Shown: in pieces, positions 12,084 to 23,923 of the stretch
Numbering within the stretch: position 1 is the first letter of the stretch
Layout: each line of letters opens with the position of its first letter
NCBI GenBank assembly: GCA_945910005.1
Contig: OX246742.1
Location: 47,097,902 to 47,161,901 of the forward strand
DNA length: 64,000 nt
Direction of reading: 5' to 3'
From: Isoperla grammatica
Lineage: Eukaryota > Arthropoda > Insecta > Plecoptera > Perlodidae
Notes under the pieces: model-generated
Seen by the model: only the letters and a program-made list of their open reading frames with translations
What the model was told of the DNA's origin: nothing
Database searches by the model: none
Position numbers and translations under genes: made by a program

Positions 12084-15000
12084 TCAACCCAGTTTGTTCG
12101 CGATCGTCTTCAGCTCGACACAATAGAAGGAGCTCGAGTCTCTGGTCTCGACATCTTGGAAACTCTCGTCTGTACCGTTGCCATCTGAAAAACCACAATA
12201 CATTTTACTCAATGAAAATATGAGGAAGGTACAGATTGCTCTACAAGATGTCTTGCACCTCTTGGAAACTAGAAACACGTGGCTTTGTGAAGAACGCCAA
12301 TTTCAGGCTGTGAAAGTAAGAAGAAGTTCCAACAATATTGAGCGAGCCATCACAGTAACACATATAAACAAAACAAAACTAATATTATGTTCTTGACTTT
12401 GATCCATGCAAGTAAGAAAGAAAGAAACTAAGCTGCAAGGTGAAATGTTTTACAGATGAACATCAATGGAGTGTAACAAGTGTCTGCCTCACCGTGTGCA
12501 ACGAGGTGTGGTGGGAAGACAGGCAGCGCACTGCAGAGCGCGACGGTAGCGGCCCTCCTGCCCCTCCCCTCCGACGTGACCCGCAGCCTCCAGGCAGAGA
12601 ACTCTGCCGTGTCGAGCCTGTACGCCACGTCAACGGTCCTCACGACGTGCCGGAACGCCACGGCGCGACCTTGGAGTGTCTCCGCCCCCGCCAGGGCCCC
12701 CACCAGGGGGTAGAGACTGCGTGGGGGCAGGTCTAGGTGACACTGGGTGGCCAGCAGACACTCCACTAGGCAGTGAGTGCGATGCAGCCACGACAGCCTG
12801 TCTCGGCCCGGCTCGAAGCCAAGCTGGGCAAACGAGGCGACGCGAGAAGCCAACAACACGTGCAGGTAGTCTCGCTCCAGGGACTCCAGACCCATCTCCA
12901 GCAGCATCTCCAGGGGTGTCCAGCCCGTCAGCGAGGGCAGGGCCGCACCAGACCGCAGGGCTATCAGCTCGGTGGCGACACGCGAAGTGTTCTCGGGGTC
13001 GATCTGAAGCAACCATCGTACCTCGTTCAACACTATTCACATCTGATGTACATTGAAATGAATTACATAAAACTGCATTGCAGTAAAATCGTTTTTAAAA
13101 ACAAAGTGCAAGGGACCCGGAAAACCTCAATTTTAATTTAAAATGTTTGACATTAAGCCTTATGCTAACCTTCAGCAGAGTGTTTAATACTGTAACTACA
13201 TTGAATTATACATAACTTTGAATAAACAGAGTTTGAATCAAGGAGGATTACTGTATACATAGTTCTCTTAAGACCCCATCAGTTGTGGAAAACTGATGAG
13301 GGAAAACTGGAAAGTAGTATGACTAGTGAGTGTCTTTTCTCGGACTTATTTGAAAGGGCACTCGCTCGGCCACAATCCCCGAGTGGGCCCACTTTGAGAC
13401 AAGTGTCGACGTACAATACAGCGGTATCATTATTAGTTGAGGGAGGGCCCACTAAGAGAGATAAATTGCAAAGAAGGGCATCGCATTACATAGAGGATAT
13501 CGTCTTACATAAGGAACGAAGTGGCCGGACTTCACCTCCTCGAAAACCATCGTAAGACAGGCGACCAAGTCTTCGACACTCTTGCAGCCTAAAACAAAAA
13601 CATTCAAACATATAAATAAATGTTTATTGGATACAAAACCCAGCGGGGACGCAAAATGGCTCTAATGTTATCGTTTACATTTACACCAGGGCAGGTATCA
13701 AATTGACTGCAGTTTAAACATCTCGGACTTGGTCTACAGTGTACTCACGCATGGTCAGCCTCCAGAGCGCGTGCGTGAGGTCCAGCCGCTGCGTCCTGCC
13801 CCTGGTGGCGATGTCTGTAACCATCTCTGCCAGGTCTGCGGCTGGCTTGTTGTCTCTGTCCGCCTGGTCTCCCCCGCGCCACTGATCCGACGCGCTGCCA
13901 TCCCCCGTCGCCAGCAGCTCCCTCACGCGGCTACACACGGTCCCCTCGCCCCCGGACACCGGGACACCGTCGGGGGGCATCGCAGCCTCGCCCCCCCGCG
14001 ATATCGCCTCGCTCAGTCGCCGTAGCAACGAGAGCTGCTGCCACAGTGGGTACGTCTCACTGGTGTCCTGGCCCACGGTCACTAGCAGATCCTGCAAGAA
14101 CCATCTGTCTATAACATCCCATCGAGTAATGATCCGCATTCAGAGAGATTATGTGGAAATGCGAGGAGGGGACCGGAATGTAGTGGAAGGGGAAGAGTGG
14201 TGGCTGGATAGAAGAAGATGGAGAGCCTTATCTTCAATGCCGACCCAACGCAGAGTTGGACGTGGCAACAGATGATGATGATGAAACATTAATTTGACAA
14301 AACCGTTATAAGTCCACAAATGTACGTAAAAATTTCTGTTAGCTTTCCCCAGCACAACATTTTACAAACCAAGACAAGGCAGTTTATATTAAGGCAGTAT
14401 GTTCACCTACCCAGTGGGACACCCGATCTCAGTCCGGCAACTGCTTGAAAATGTTTTCAACTGTCCCAAAATAAATCAAAATATGTCATCCTCTAGACAA
14501 TTAAGGTGAATCTAGCCCCCCCTGTTACAACACTTTTGCTAGGAATTACTTGTAAATGTGTATGTGTGACGTATGAAGTGTAACCCTCCTCTCCCCCACT
14601 ACCACAACTCCGACCGACCTCCGCGCGCTTCGTTCTGATTTCAGTCGAGCGCAGGCTCTTGTTAGAGCAAGGTCACTGTCGGCGAGGCGCCGCTCCGATT
14701 ACTTGGTTTCCCTCCAATACTTGGATTGCATCTGTACATTTGCGTTCTCAACTTATGGTTGAGCGGTGCTAGGACACAAGGAGACAATTTCTTTGCGCAA
14801 ATTACCTGTCTAGACCCATAAAGTAGTTACGGCTGGACTGTGACACGAGCAAACTGGTGCGCTTTACATCCGTGTACGTATTACACCAACACTCAAAAAG
14901 TTTTTTACATAGGCTTGAGACTGCAAGCATTTTGGGAAGATAAGGGTCGAGCGCATGATGAGCACTTTATTTCTTGTAAGTTGTAAGTGACTCTTTTCAT

Positions 15001-18000
15001 AATTAATTTATGGAATAGTAAAAACAGCATATACTCACGTGCCTTTTCCCCGGGACACGAACAAATTCATTAAAAAAAACTGGTCACATAATTGTGATTT
15101 AAAATTGTATACCATCATTCCTAAGAGAGCAAGCATACTACATTTTCGTGTACATGACAAATATGGTCTAGAGGAGTTAGTACTGAACGTAAAGACTTTT
15201 GAAGCTATCGGTACACATACAAATTAAAAGTGTAATATTTTTAAAACCACTTATTGCAGACATAATATCAATATTTATCAATCTTCATCCTAGCGCGGAC
15301 TGGGTAGGGATGCCGGGATGCGATCGCATCCCGGGCCCTTTGGCAGTCCGGGCCCCCGGGCTGCTACCAGAAAGTTCCTATGAAGTAAATACTTCTCTGT
15401 ATATTGCTAAAACAATCTTAACCCCCCTCTATGAGTATTATTTTGAAATTATAATTTAATTTATTGTAATATTTACTGTAAACAGGCTAATCAATGTAAT
15501 TAATTGAATAATATAATAGAAATTATTTTGCTACTTAGTGGCCTCTGTTAATCGCGTCCTAAAATCACATTTTAAACCATAAAATTCAATGCAACACGAA
15601 CAAGTATTTTGCGCAGGCGGCTGGGGCTTTGCCCCAGACCCCAGCAAACCAAAGCCACCTCTTGTGGGCCCCCCCGAAACCCAGCGTCCCGGGCCTTTTT
15701 ATCCCAGTCCGCCCCTGTCGTAGAGGGAAACATGGCTTGTTCTGGCATCACACAGGCACCCTCACTAGACTCCCATACAACACTACTGTCTGTCTTGGGA
15801 CCAATTTTTAATTGCATTTTACAGTTATCCGCGCATCGTAGAGGGAAACGGGTCTTATTCTGGCATCACACAGGCACCCTCACTAGACTCCCATACAACA
15901 CTAGTGCCTGCCGTGGGATCAATTTTTAATTGCATTTTACAGCTAAAACCTGCATCGTAGAGGGAAACGGGGCTTATTCTGGCATCACACGGACACCCTC
16001 ACTAGACTCCCATACAACACTACTGTCTGTCTTGAGACCAATTTTTAATTGCATTTTACAGCTAAACCGTGCATCGTAGAGTGAAACAGGGCTTATTCTG
16101 GCATCACACAGGCACCCTCACTAGACTCCTATTCCACACTAGTAGCTGTCTTGGGATCAATTTTTAATTGCATTTTACAGGTAAATTGTGCGTCATAGAG
16201 CGAAACGGGGCTTATTCTGGCGTCACACAGACACCCTCACAAGACTCCCATACAACACTAGTGGCTTCCTTGGGATCAATTTATAATTGCATTTTACAAC
16301 TAAACCGTGCATCGTAGTGGAAACGGGGCTTATTCTGGCATCACGCAGACTCCCTTTCAACACTAGTAGCTGCCTTGGGATCAATTTTTAATTTCATCTT
16401 ACAGCTAAACCGTGCATCGTAGAGGGAAACGGGGCTTTTTCTGGCATCACACAGGCACCCTCACTAGACTCCCATACAACACTAGTGTGATGGGCTTACT
16501 TAGGATGTGTAGGATGCTTTTAGATTACATGATGACAATTAAGAAGGTCTGTAGACGATGTGTCTATATGCGAGGTTATTTAATGACTGACCCCCAATCC
16601 CATACATCGACATGGTGAGCATCCAGGTTTAGTGAAGGCTGTGGGATGGTTAGTGGCAACCCGACAAGGCGGTGTCACACACGTCACATGTCACAACTAG
16701 TGTCTGCCATGGGATCAATTTTTAATTGCATTTTACAGCTAAACCGTGCATCGTAGGCAGACGCATACTTGGCTAGGGATGCTGGGATGCGATCGCAAAT
16801 CCGGGCTATTTTGCAGTCTGGGTCCCCGGGCTGCTACCAGAAAGTTCCTATGATGTAAATACTGCTCTGTATATTGCTAAAAAAATCTTAACTCCACTCT
16901 ATAAGTATTATTTTGAAATTATAATTGAATTTATTGTAATATTTAATGTAAATATTCAATGTAATTAATTGAATATTATGGAAATTTCACGGTAGGGTGG
17001 CCTCTGTTAATTGCGCCCTAAAATCGTATTTTAGGCCATAAAATTCAATGCAACCCCAAAAAAATTTGTACGGCTTCGGCTTATTTGCCTCCGGCGGCTG
17101 GGGCTTTGCCCCAGACCCCAGCTGCACAACCTCGTGGGGGCCCTCACGAAACCCAGCATCCTGGGCCTTTTTATCCCAGTCCGCCCCTGCCTTCATCAAA
17201 AAAACTTAATTTAAAAAAGTTTAGTTACCCAGATACCGTCACCTTAAACGCTCTTTCTCATGAATGTTTCTTTGTTGCAATGAATATTCCCGTTTTCAAA
17301 CGTGCTCATTTAGGTGTGTAAGAAACGTACCAGGACGGTGACGGCCTCGAGTGGCGGCTTAGTCACGCTCCGTCTGAAGCTCGTGTTCTCCCAGGTGGTC
17401 TCGAGCACGACGCTTGCGTGTTGCTCCACGTTCCTTGCACAGTGTGGCCCCTCGCCGGCATTGCGCGCCCCAAACACCTCGTAGGTGCAAGTCACCTCGT
17501 AGCGCACCTGTCAACACACACGGGCTTGAGATATCAACTGAACAAATTTTGGAAATTTGTGCTATTGAATTGCAATCTCCATATCCTCTGGTAATCGTAA
17601 CTGTCTACCGCCCCCCTGATAATTCAAGTATTAAGAGATGTATTAATCTGTTTGAAAAACTAATTAAGATACTATGTCAGGAGAGCTCAAAATTCATAAT
17701 TTGTGGCGATATTAATATAGATTTCTCAGGACAGAATAGAAGCAGATCCCTGTTGGAAAACATTTTGCAAATATATGGGCTATCAGCCCTTTAACTTTGA
17801 CCCAACCCGAGTTACATGCACATCAGGATCGTCTCTCGACAATGTTATAACAAATTTTCTTTCACCACAAAATCTTACTAATATTGACTCGGGCTTGTCA
17901 GATCATAGTGGTCAACTAATTGTTGTTCCGCACTTCTTGAGTAGAGGTGAGGTGTATCAAGACTCGAACAATTTTCTTAAAAGTTGCTCTAAACCAGATA

Positions 18001-21000
18001 ATGTACAAAATTTTATATGTGATTTAGGTTGCGTAGACTGGACTAGTATGTATAACATACCATTAGATCAAGTTGACTTAAAATTCAACCAATTTCTTAA
18101 AATCTACCTTTCTATATTTGGAACACATTTCCCTAAAAAGCTCTTCCGTCCAAAAAATATTGCAAATTGTTATAAAGGGTGGATAACAGAGGAAATTCGA
18201 GCATCATGTAAATTGAAGCGTGTATTATATCAACAGAGCAAGGTTGATAGCAGTAGGGACTTTAAACTATTCTTTAGCAATTTTAAGAAGGACTTATCAA
18301 AAACCATAAATAAAGCTAAACGTGACTTCCATGCATCGATAATAAACAATTCAGACAACAAGGTGCGAGCAACATGGAACTTAGTAAATCATTTAACAGG
18401 TAAACAATCTAATGACAGAAGTCCTATTACTAAGCTTAAAATAGGTGATCTACAAGTCACGGATCAGCATGAGATAGCTGAAGCCTTTAATCAGTATTAC
18501 GTTACAACTGCTGATAAAGTAATAAACAACAAAAAGGACACCACCCAACAATGTAGAGCGAATCTAAATAGCCTTAATTATGGTGACATACCGGACCTTG
18601 ACTTATGTCAGACTAATCCTGTTGAAATTATCGAAATCATAAATAGCTTAAAGCCAAAAAAATCTTCGGGGTGGGATGAAATCTCAAACGTTATTTTGAA
18701 GTACAGTAGCCATTTCATTGCAGAGCCCTTATCACATATATGTAATTGCTCTTTTTTAGTGGGTATATTCCCAGAAAGACTAAAATACTCTGTTATAAAA
18801 CCTTTGTTTAAAAAGGGAGCTAGAGAAAACATAGAAAATTATCGGCCGGTTGCATTGTTACCGACCCTTTCAAAGGTTTTTGAAAAATTATTCTTGAACA
18901 GACTTAATCCGTTTCTCAAGAGGCACAATGTATTATGTGACGAACAACATGGCTTCAGAGAAAAACGCTCTACAATGACAGCAACATTTCAACTAATTCA
19001 CACAATAAATAATGCACTAGAAAATAAACAAGTAGTGGGAGCCATACTGTGTGACTTATCAAAGGCCTTTGATACGTTAAACCATACAATTCTATTGGAC
19101 AAATTAAAGTATTATGGTATGAGAGGCATTGCTGGATGTTGGGTTGAGTCGTACCTTACCAACAGAAAACAGAGAGTAGATATTACTTGTAATAATAACA
19201 TGACTTATTCGGGTTGGGAATATGTTTGTAGTGGTGTACCTCAAGGCTCAAATGTAGGCCCTGTTTTCTTTAGTCTCTACGTCAATGATCTAGCAGCTAA
19301 TCTTTCAAAAGATGCCAGAGTTATTCTTTTTGCAGATGACACAAGTGTTGCAATAACCGCAAGGACCTTAGATGAACTAAAGCAAAAGTCTGAATCCATC
19401 CTCAAGGAATTAGAAGACTGGTTCGCATCCAATAAAATGAAACTTAACTGCTCTAAAACACAGATTATAAGTTTCCAACTTAAAGGTGCTCAACCAAGCA
19501 TAACCATTAGTCATAATAATATATCTATAGATGTAGTAGATGAAACTAAATTTCTTGGTATAACAATTGATTTTAAAATGAAATGGTTAGCTCATATTGA
19601 AAGCCTATGTAAGCGTCTTAATTCATCCTGTTTCATGCTTAAGTCGTTAGCTTCACAATGTGATATAGGTACACTAAAAAGTAAAAACAGTATATTATGC
19701 AAATTTCCAGTCCCATATATCGTACGGAATACTTTTTTGGGGCAACTCACCTAATGCCAAAAAAATCTTTTGCCTCCAAAAGAGAGCCTTGAGGTATATG
19801 TGGCACTTAAGATCCAGAGTTTCATGTAGGCCTTTTTTTAAAAATAATCAAATACTCACTGTTGCATGCTTATATATTCTAGAAGTTTTAATGTTTGTGA
19901 GAGACTATCCGGACATGTTCCAAACAAATGACAGTGTGCATAATATTAATACCCATAACTCGAACAAATTGCACTCAACTCACCATAGGTTAAAACTATT
20001 GGACAGTGATCCAATCAATATTGGTATAAAGTTATACAATAAGTTACCTGATAACTTAAAAAATATAAATACCAGAACTTTATTTAAGAATCAAGTAAAA
20101 GGTTTTTTAATGGATCACTGTTTCTATTCTGTTACTGAATTTATGTCATGACATTTCAACTAGGTACTTCTAATGTACTGTAGTAATTGAAATATAGTTA
20201 TTAGTTATTAGTATAGTGTATGAATTGCTATATGTAATGTGGTAATGACTCGTGGAAGTTCGACTCTTGTACTTATACTCCTTTTGTACTATACTGTGTG
20301 TATATGTGTTTTTACTTTTTATGTGTGTATATATGTATTATTTTAATCCTAAATGACAACTTCGCATACTCGCATGTTCCTGTGACGTGCACATGAGTGT
20401 TTTAAGGAAGGCTATGTAAATTTAAAAAAAAATAATAAAATAAAAAATATCTAGTGACAATGCATAACGATGCAGGAGGACAGACAAAGTGAAACGAACT
20501 GTGGAAACATCCGTCCTAGAAACCTAGAAGAAGAGGAGCCGACATGACTCCTGTTGGAACCCGATGGTAGCTCATTCATAATTACGATTATTTATTTAGT
20601 ATTGGAGAGATATAATTTCTCTATGTACCGGTATTCACATTTGATTCTTACATAGTAGGAATATTCTTCTCCAGAGAGTGCATGTCTACTGGTAGGCCAG
20701 ATTTCAATACTCGCTGTTGTATTGACATGCTTATGAGTGTACTGCGAAATGCTAATAAAAAGAAAGAAAGAAAGAAAGATCCAGCCAGCATGATGGCATA
20801 ATAGCCAAATGTGGTCATTTAAGAAAGAAGATAGTGGAAGCTCTGCAACTGTTTGCATGTGTACAAATAATAATTCACTGCAAATTAAATTTCATTACTG
20901 GTAATTCATTCTGTAAATTGGTACAAAAAGTGACAGATACAATTAGGAAACACAGGTCTACCAGCCTGACCAACTGCCAGTCTGGGCTGTGAAAAAGACA

Positions 21001-23428
21001 GAATACAGGAATAATACAATAAGACAGACTACCTCATCCTCGGGCATCCCTGCGAAGCTACAGTGCCGCTTGACGGTCGTCTCTGCAAAGGACTGAATGT
21101 CCTTCCTGCAGACGTCGTCTTGCAGAGTGACGAAGCTGCGAGAGAACCAGAGTCGGTCCGCGTCGACGTGCGATCCCATCAGGACGAGGCGTCGCGCATC
21201 CGAGCCGTCACACACGACCCAGACCGTCGCGCCCAGAGGTTGGTTCTCCGCGGCGCTCAGGTTGTACTCGGTCAGGATCGCGCTGAGAGACAGAACCGGT
21301 TGTTGGTTACTACCTCGGGTGTGTGGGAGCCTAACTGGTCGCGAGGCAACATTGTGCTGCCCCTCTAGAACCTACCTGCTTTGACATGTAGGCCTATAGG
21401 CAACAAGGTTACAAGATTCAGGGATTTTTTTAATCTATTCTATTGTTTTAACTGATACAAAAATAACAAACCTATTGACTGTTTGTTACTATATATATCT
21501 AGGCCTCTCTTTCTATTGTGCTCCTTTCTGAATCAAGTTGTCCGTCATAAATAAGATTTACAACGGAATAGGTTTAGACAAATAAATAGGCTAAAATAAA
21601 TGAAAACTAGAAAAAGATTTTCATAAAAGCCTAGGCCTAACGAGTTCTTACAAAACCAGCATTGAGTTATGTTCTTACTTTTTAATGTTAGTAGGCCCTG
21701 TAGGCCTATAGCTTTCTGAAGACACGACTAGAAACAGTAATTGTCGTGGTTCTAATACTGGAACCGCCCTCTTCCGTCAAGGTGCAAACAAAAGACAAAA
21801 CCTCCGAGCGCTACGACCTACCTGGCTTGCTTAAATGTGAGTGGAATGTGGAGCGTCTCATCATTCTGCCAGAGCCTCGGCACGAGACCACTAGAGTTGC
21901 AAACGCTGTCGTCAAACTCAAGCCCACACTCGAGCGGAGCGCCAGTCAGGTTTAACTCGCCGTCTCCCGCGTCGATGAAACTGTCCTCGAGTTCAAGGCT
22001 GTGAGACGGTACCGACAATCGAGGCTGTTGAACAAACGGTGAATTGTTGTTGAACTGTGTTAACAAGCCTAATCCTTATCCCAAGTCTCCTAGTGGGCCT
22101 AGGTGTGGGCTTCTAAGTATTAAATAGGGGTAATATTATGTAGTTCGAGGGCTACACCTAGGTCTAGTGGCAGTAGTTCTTGAATCTAGGGCTCGACCTA
22201 AGCCTACTTGGCTCTCATTAGGGCAATTATAACTCTAATGCTAGCTAGGCCCTAGCTAGGGTTGCCATTTGTCCGGTTAAACCCGGACATGTCCTCTTTT
22301 TCGTATGCTCTTCATGCGTCCGGGCGGCTTTTTCATAAAAGCATGAAGCGTCCGGGTTTTTGGTTACACTTCGGCCGGATCGCGTCTTTTAAAAAAATGC
22401 AGGTGTCATGTTCATCATTCGATTAGTTGCATTTAGGCCTCAGGTCCCTTATAACACTGCTTTAAATATAAATGGTATAATTATTTTCAGTGGCATACAT
22501 ACATTACTACAAGCTAATCTACATCAGCCTTTACACCTATTATGGGTTTCACTGTGAGCTGGGATCACCTCAGGCTACGAAAACACATTTCTCTCACTAG
22601 CCCACTACAAGCTAATCTAGATCAGGCTTTAGACATATTATGGGTTTCACTGCGAGGTGGGATCACCTCACGCTACGAAAACACATTTCTCTCACTAGCC
22701 CACTACAAGCTAATCTACATCAGCCTGTACACCTATCACGGGTTTCACTGCGAGCTGCGATCACCTCAGGCTACGAAAACACATTTCTCTCACTAGCCCA
22801 CTACAAGCTAATCTACATCCGCCTGTACACCTATCACGGGTTTCACTGCGAGCTGCAATCACCTCAGGCTACGAAAACACATTTCTCTCACTAGCCCACT
22901 ACAAGCTAATCTAGATCAGGCTTTAGACATATTATGGGTTTCACTGCGAGCTGCGATCACCTTAGGCAACGAAAACACATTTCTCTCACTAGCCCACTAC
23001 AAGCTATCTACATCAGCCTGTACACCTACTATGGGTTTCACCCCTCCCTGATCCACTGTAGGCCTAGGCCTAGGCTATGCATCAATCCCTGAGTATAGCC
23101 TAGCCTACCACTCTTTATTAAATTAAAATGTCCTCTTTTTACCACCACAACTTATGGCAACCCTAGCCCTAGCAAAAATCTCAAAGACCTAACCTGACGC
23201 GTGTCCTCGGCCTAGGCACGGCATGCCCTGGGCCTAGGTCTATCTCTAGGCTAGGGCCTACCTAGGCGTAGCGGCCTAGGCCCCTAGGCCTATACTTACG
23301 AATTTGGATTTCTTGTGGACAAGTAATGTGTTCGAAAGTGATAACGCCCGAAGATATGTTGGAGTCAATAGTTTCACTTCAACATCACACACACCGTTTT
23401 TCGATGCGATGTCATATAGACCCTCCAT
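12084..23428 (-). CDS. ZWILCH: ZWILCH, RZZ kinetochore complex subunit (9 exons found, one missing)
   Basis: Exons in gene order: 23428-23300, 22024-21822, 21282-21033, 17507-17331, [one unfound], 14440-14411, 14108-13749, 13588-13509, 13003-12493 and 12184-12084. About 613 residues are visible; human ZWILCH is about 590. Matching landmarks are VWVVCDGSD in exon 3, AGLRSGVPL in the 30-nt exon, SVEDLVACLTMVFEEVKSG (13,588-13,509) and PLEMLLEMGLESLERDYLHV in the long exon. The gap between residues 209 and 210 lacks the roughly 20-25 residues that human Zwilch has before ADGLRTGV; phases require an exon of 3n+1 nt between 14,441 and 17,330. In the family, Zwilch joins Rod and ZW10 to bring Mad1-Mad2 and dynein to kinetochores. 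The N-terminal exon is poorly conserved. It is head to head with TMEM234. Confidence 0.86.
15295..15717. mobile_element. GCGGACTGGG-ended repeat element, copy 1
   Basis: The left end reads GCGGACTGGGTAGGG; the right end, on the other strand, starts CAGGGGCGGACTGGGAT, so the termini are inverted over about 10 bp. It shares most of its length with 16,757-17,189, including the CCCGGGCTGCTACCAGAAAG and GGGGCTTTGCCCCAGACC blocks. It has no coding potential. I think it is a non-autonomous DNA transposon, but found no target duplication. Confidence 0.6.
15718..16756. repeat. Minisatellite, about 118-bp unit, about 8 copies
   Basis: Each unit contains CGTAGAGGGAAACGGGG, TATTCTGGCATCACAC, CCTCACTAGACTCCC and TTTTTAATTGCATTTTACAG. 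A different segment of about 200 bp (16,490-16,690) interrupts the last copies, with ACTAGTGT at both edges. The array lies between two same-orientation copies of the GCGGACTGGG element, in the ZWILCH intron after exon 4. Confidence 0.88.
16757..17189. mobile_element. GCGGACTGGG-ended repeat element, copy 2
   Basis: A direct-orientation relative of the element at 15,295-15,717. The right end (CCCAGTCCGCCCCTG) is intact; the left end is degraded (ACTTGGCTAGGGATGC). Confidence 0.55.
17521..20450 (+). mobile_element. Non-LTR retrotransposon (CR1/Jockey-like), 5'-truncated and frameshifted
   Basis: The first frame (to 17,794) carries the end of an AP-type endonuclease: VTVYRPPD and CGDINIDF. After a shift near 17,780 the frame continues to 19,754 with SDHSGQ and a reverse transcriptase: NYRPVALLPTLSKVFEKL, DEQHGFR, DLSKAFDTLNH, GVPQGSNVGP and the catalytic FADDTS. 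A second shift near 19,750 separates the C-terminal part (19,789-20,151, with RLKLLDSD and KLPDNLKN). It ends in an A-rich tail at 20,420-20,450. The start of the element is missing and the frames are broken, so it is dead. It lies antisense in ZWILCH; its 5' edge is within about 15 bp of the exon 4 acceptor. The clade is an impression. Confidence 0.9.
22257..23165. mobile_element. hAT-type DNA transposon, non-autonomous, 909 bp, with internal minisatellite
   Basis: The terminal inverted repeat is TAGGGTTGCCAT/ATGGCAACCCTA, flanked by a perfect 8-bp duplication GCCCTAGC (22,249-22,256 and 23,166-23,173). ATGTCCTCTTTTT occurs near both ends. The middle (about 22,490-23,040) is a 98-bp tandem repeat of about 5.5 copies with CATTTCTCTCACTAGCCCAC. 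No transposase is encoded. It is in ZWILCH intron 1. Confidence 0.88.
22490..23040. repeat. 98-bp tandem repeat inside the hAT element
   Basis: About 5.5 copies with CACTACAAGCTAATCTA, GGGTTTCACTGCGAG and GATCACCTCAGGCTACG. Copies differ by a few substitutions (AGATCAGGCTTTAGACATAT versus ACATCAGCCTGTACACCTAT). The plus-strand open frames at 22,542-22,894 are repeats of the unit, not a gene. Confidence 0.9.
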
Positions 23429-23923
23429 TCTACTTCTACGCTAAAAAAGGGCTCAAAATCGACTTGGACATAACCTAAAACAAACGTAAACAAACGGCCT
23501 AGGAGCGCCAAAAATGTTTGTGACTGTTACCTGATGACAACTTAACAAAAGTACAAACCACTTGTTATATTTTTGTTTTTTTATTTTATTGATATATCTT
23601 ATTATCTTCTTATTTTATTTAATCTATACATTTAAGTTGCCAGTAATTTCAATAGTTTTCCTTAATTTCAGCACAGTTGAAGCAGAAATGTAAAAACATA
23701 CTTTTCATAAAATAAGTTTTTTGTTAGGTTTCTAGACCTTTATGAAGCACGTGACACCACGTGACACGGTGTGGTTTTGGTAAAGTGAGGTTAAGTTGTT
23801 TTGACATGTTTACATTTTTTTGAAGATTTGAATTTCACAAATTTTCATGTTCTCGGTAATAACCACTGTCTCATCACAGTATTATATGTCCATGGTCTCA
23901 TTATTGTTACATGAAAAAGAAAT
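23429..23923. promoter_or_regulatory. Shared promoter region of ZWILCH and TMEM234
   Basis: There are 495 bp between the divergent start codons. A perfect tandem duplication of CACGTGACAC lies at 23,748-23,767. It puts two E-boxes (CACGTG) 10 bp apart, the kind of site bound by bHLH-zip factors such as USF or MITF/TFE. The promoter role rests on position and this motif. Confidence 0.6.

Noticed and set aside
13004..13033. Upstream extension of the long ZWILCH exon (MLNEVRWLLQ)
   Set aside because: The acceptor TTGCTTCAG at 13,004 has the better pyrimidine tract and matches the previous exon's phase and the family length.
12440..13141. Plus-strand GC-rich frames
   Set aside because: They are antisense shadows of the long ZWILCH exon, which matches the family on the minus strand.
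14440..14475. Extension of the 30-nt ZWILCH exon upstream to an acceptor at TGGGACAG
   Set aside because: That version puts a TGA in the frame needed to encode AGLRSGVPL.
22542..22894. Two plus-strand frames of 84 codons
   Set aside because: Repeats of the 98-bp unit inside the hAT element.
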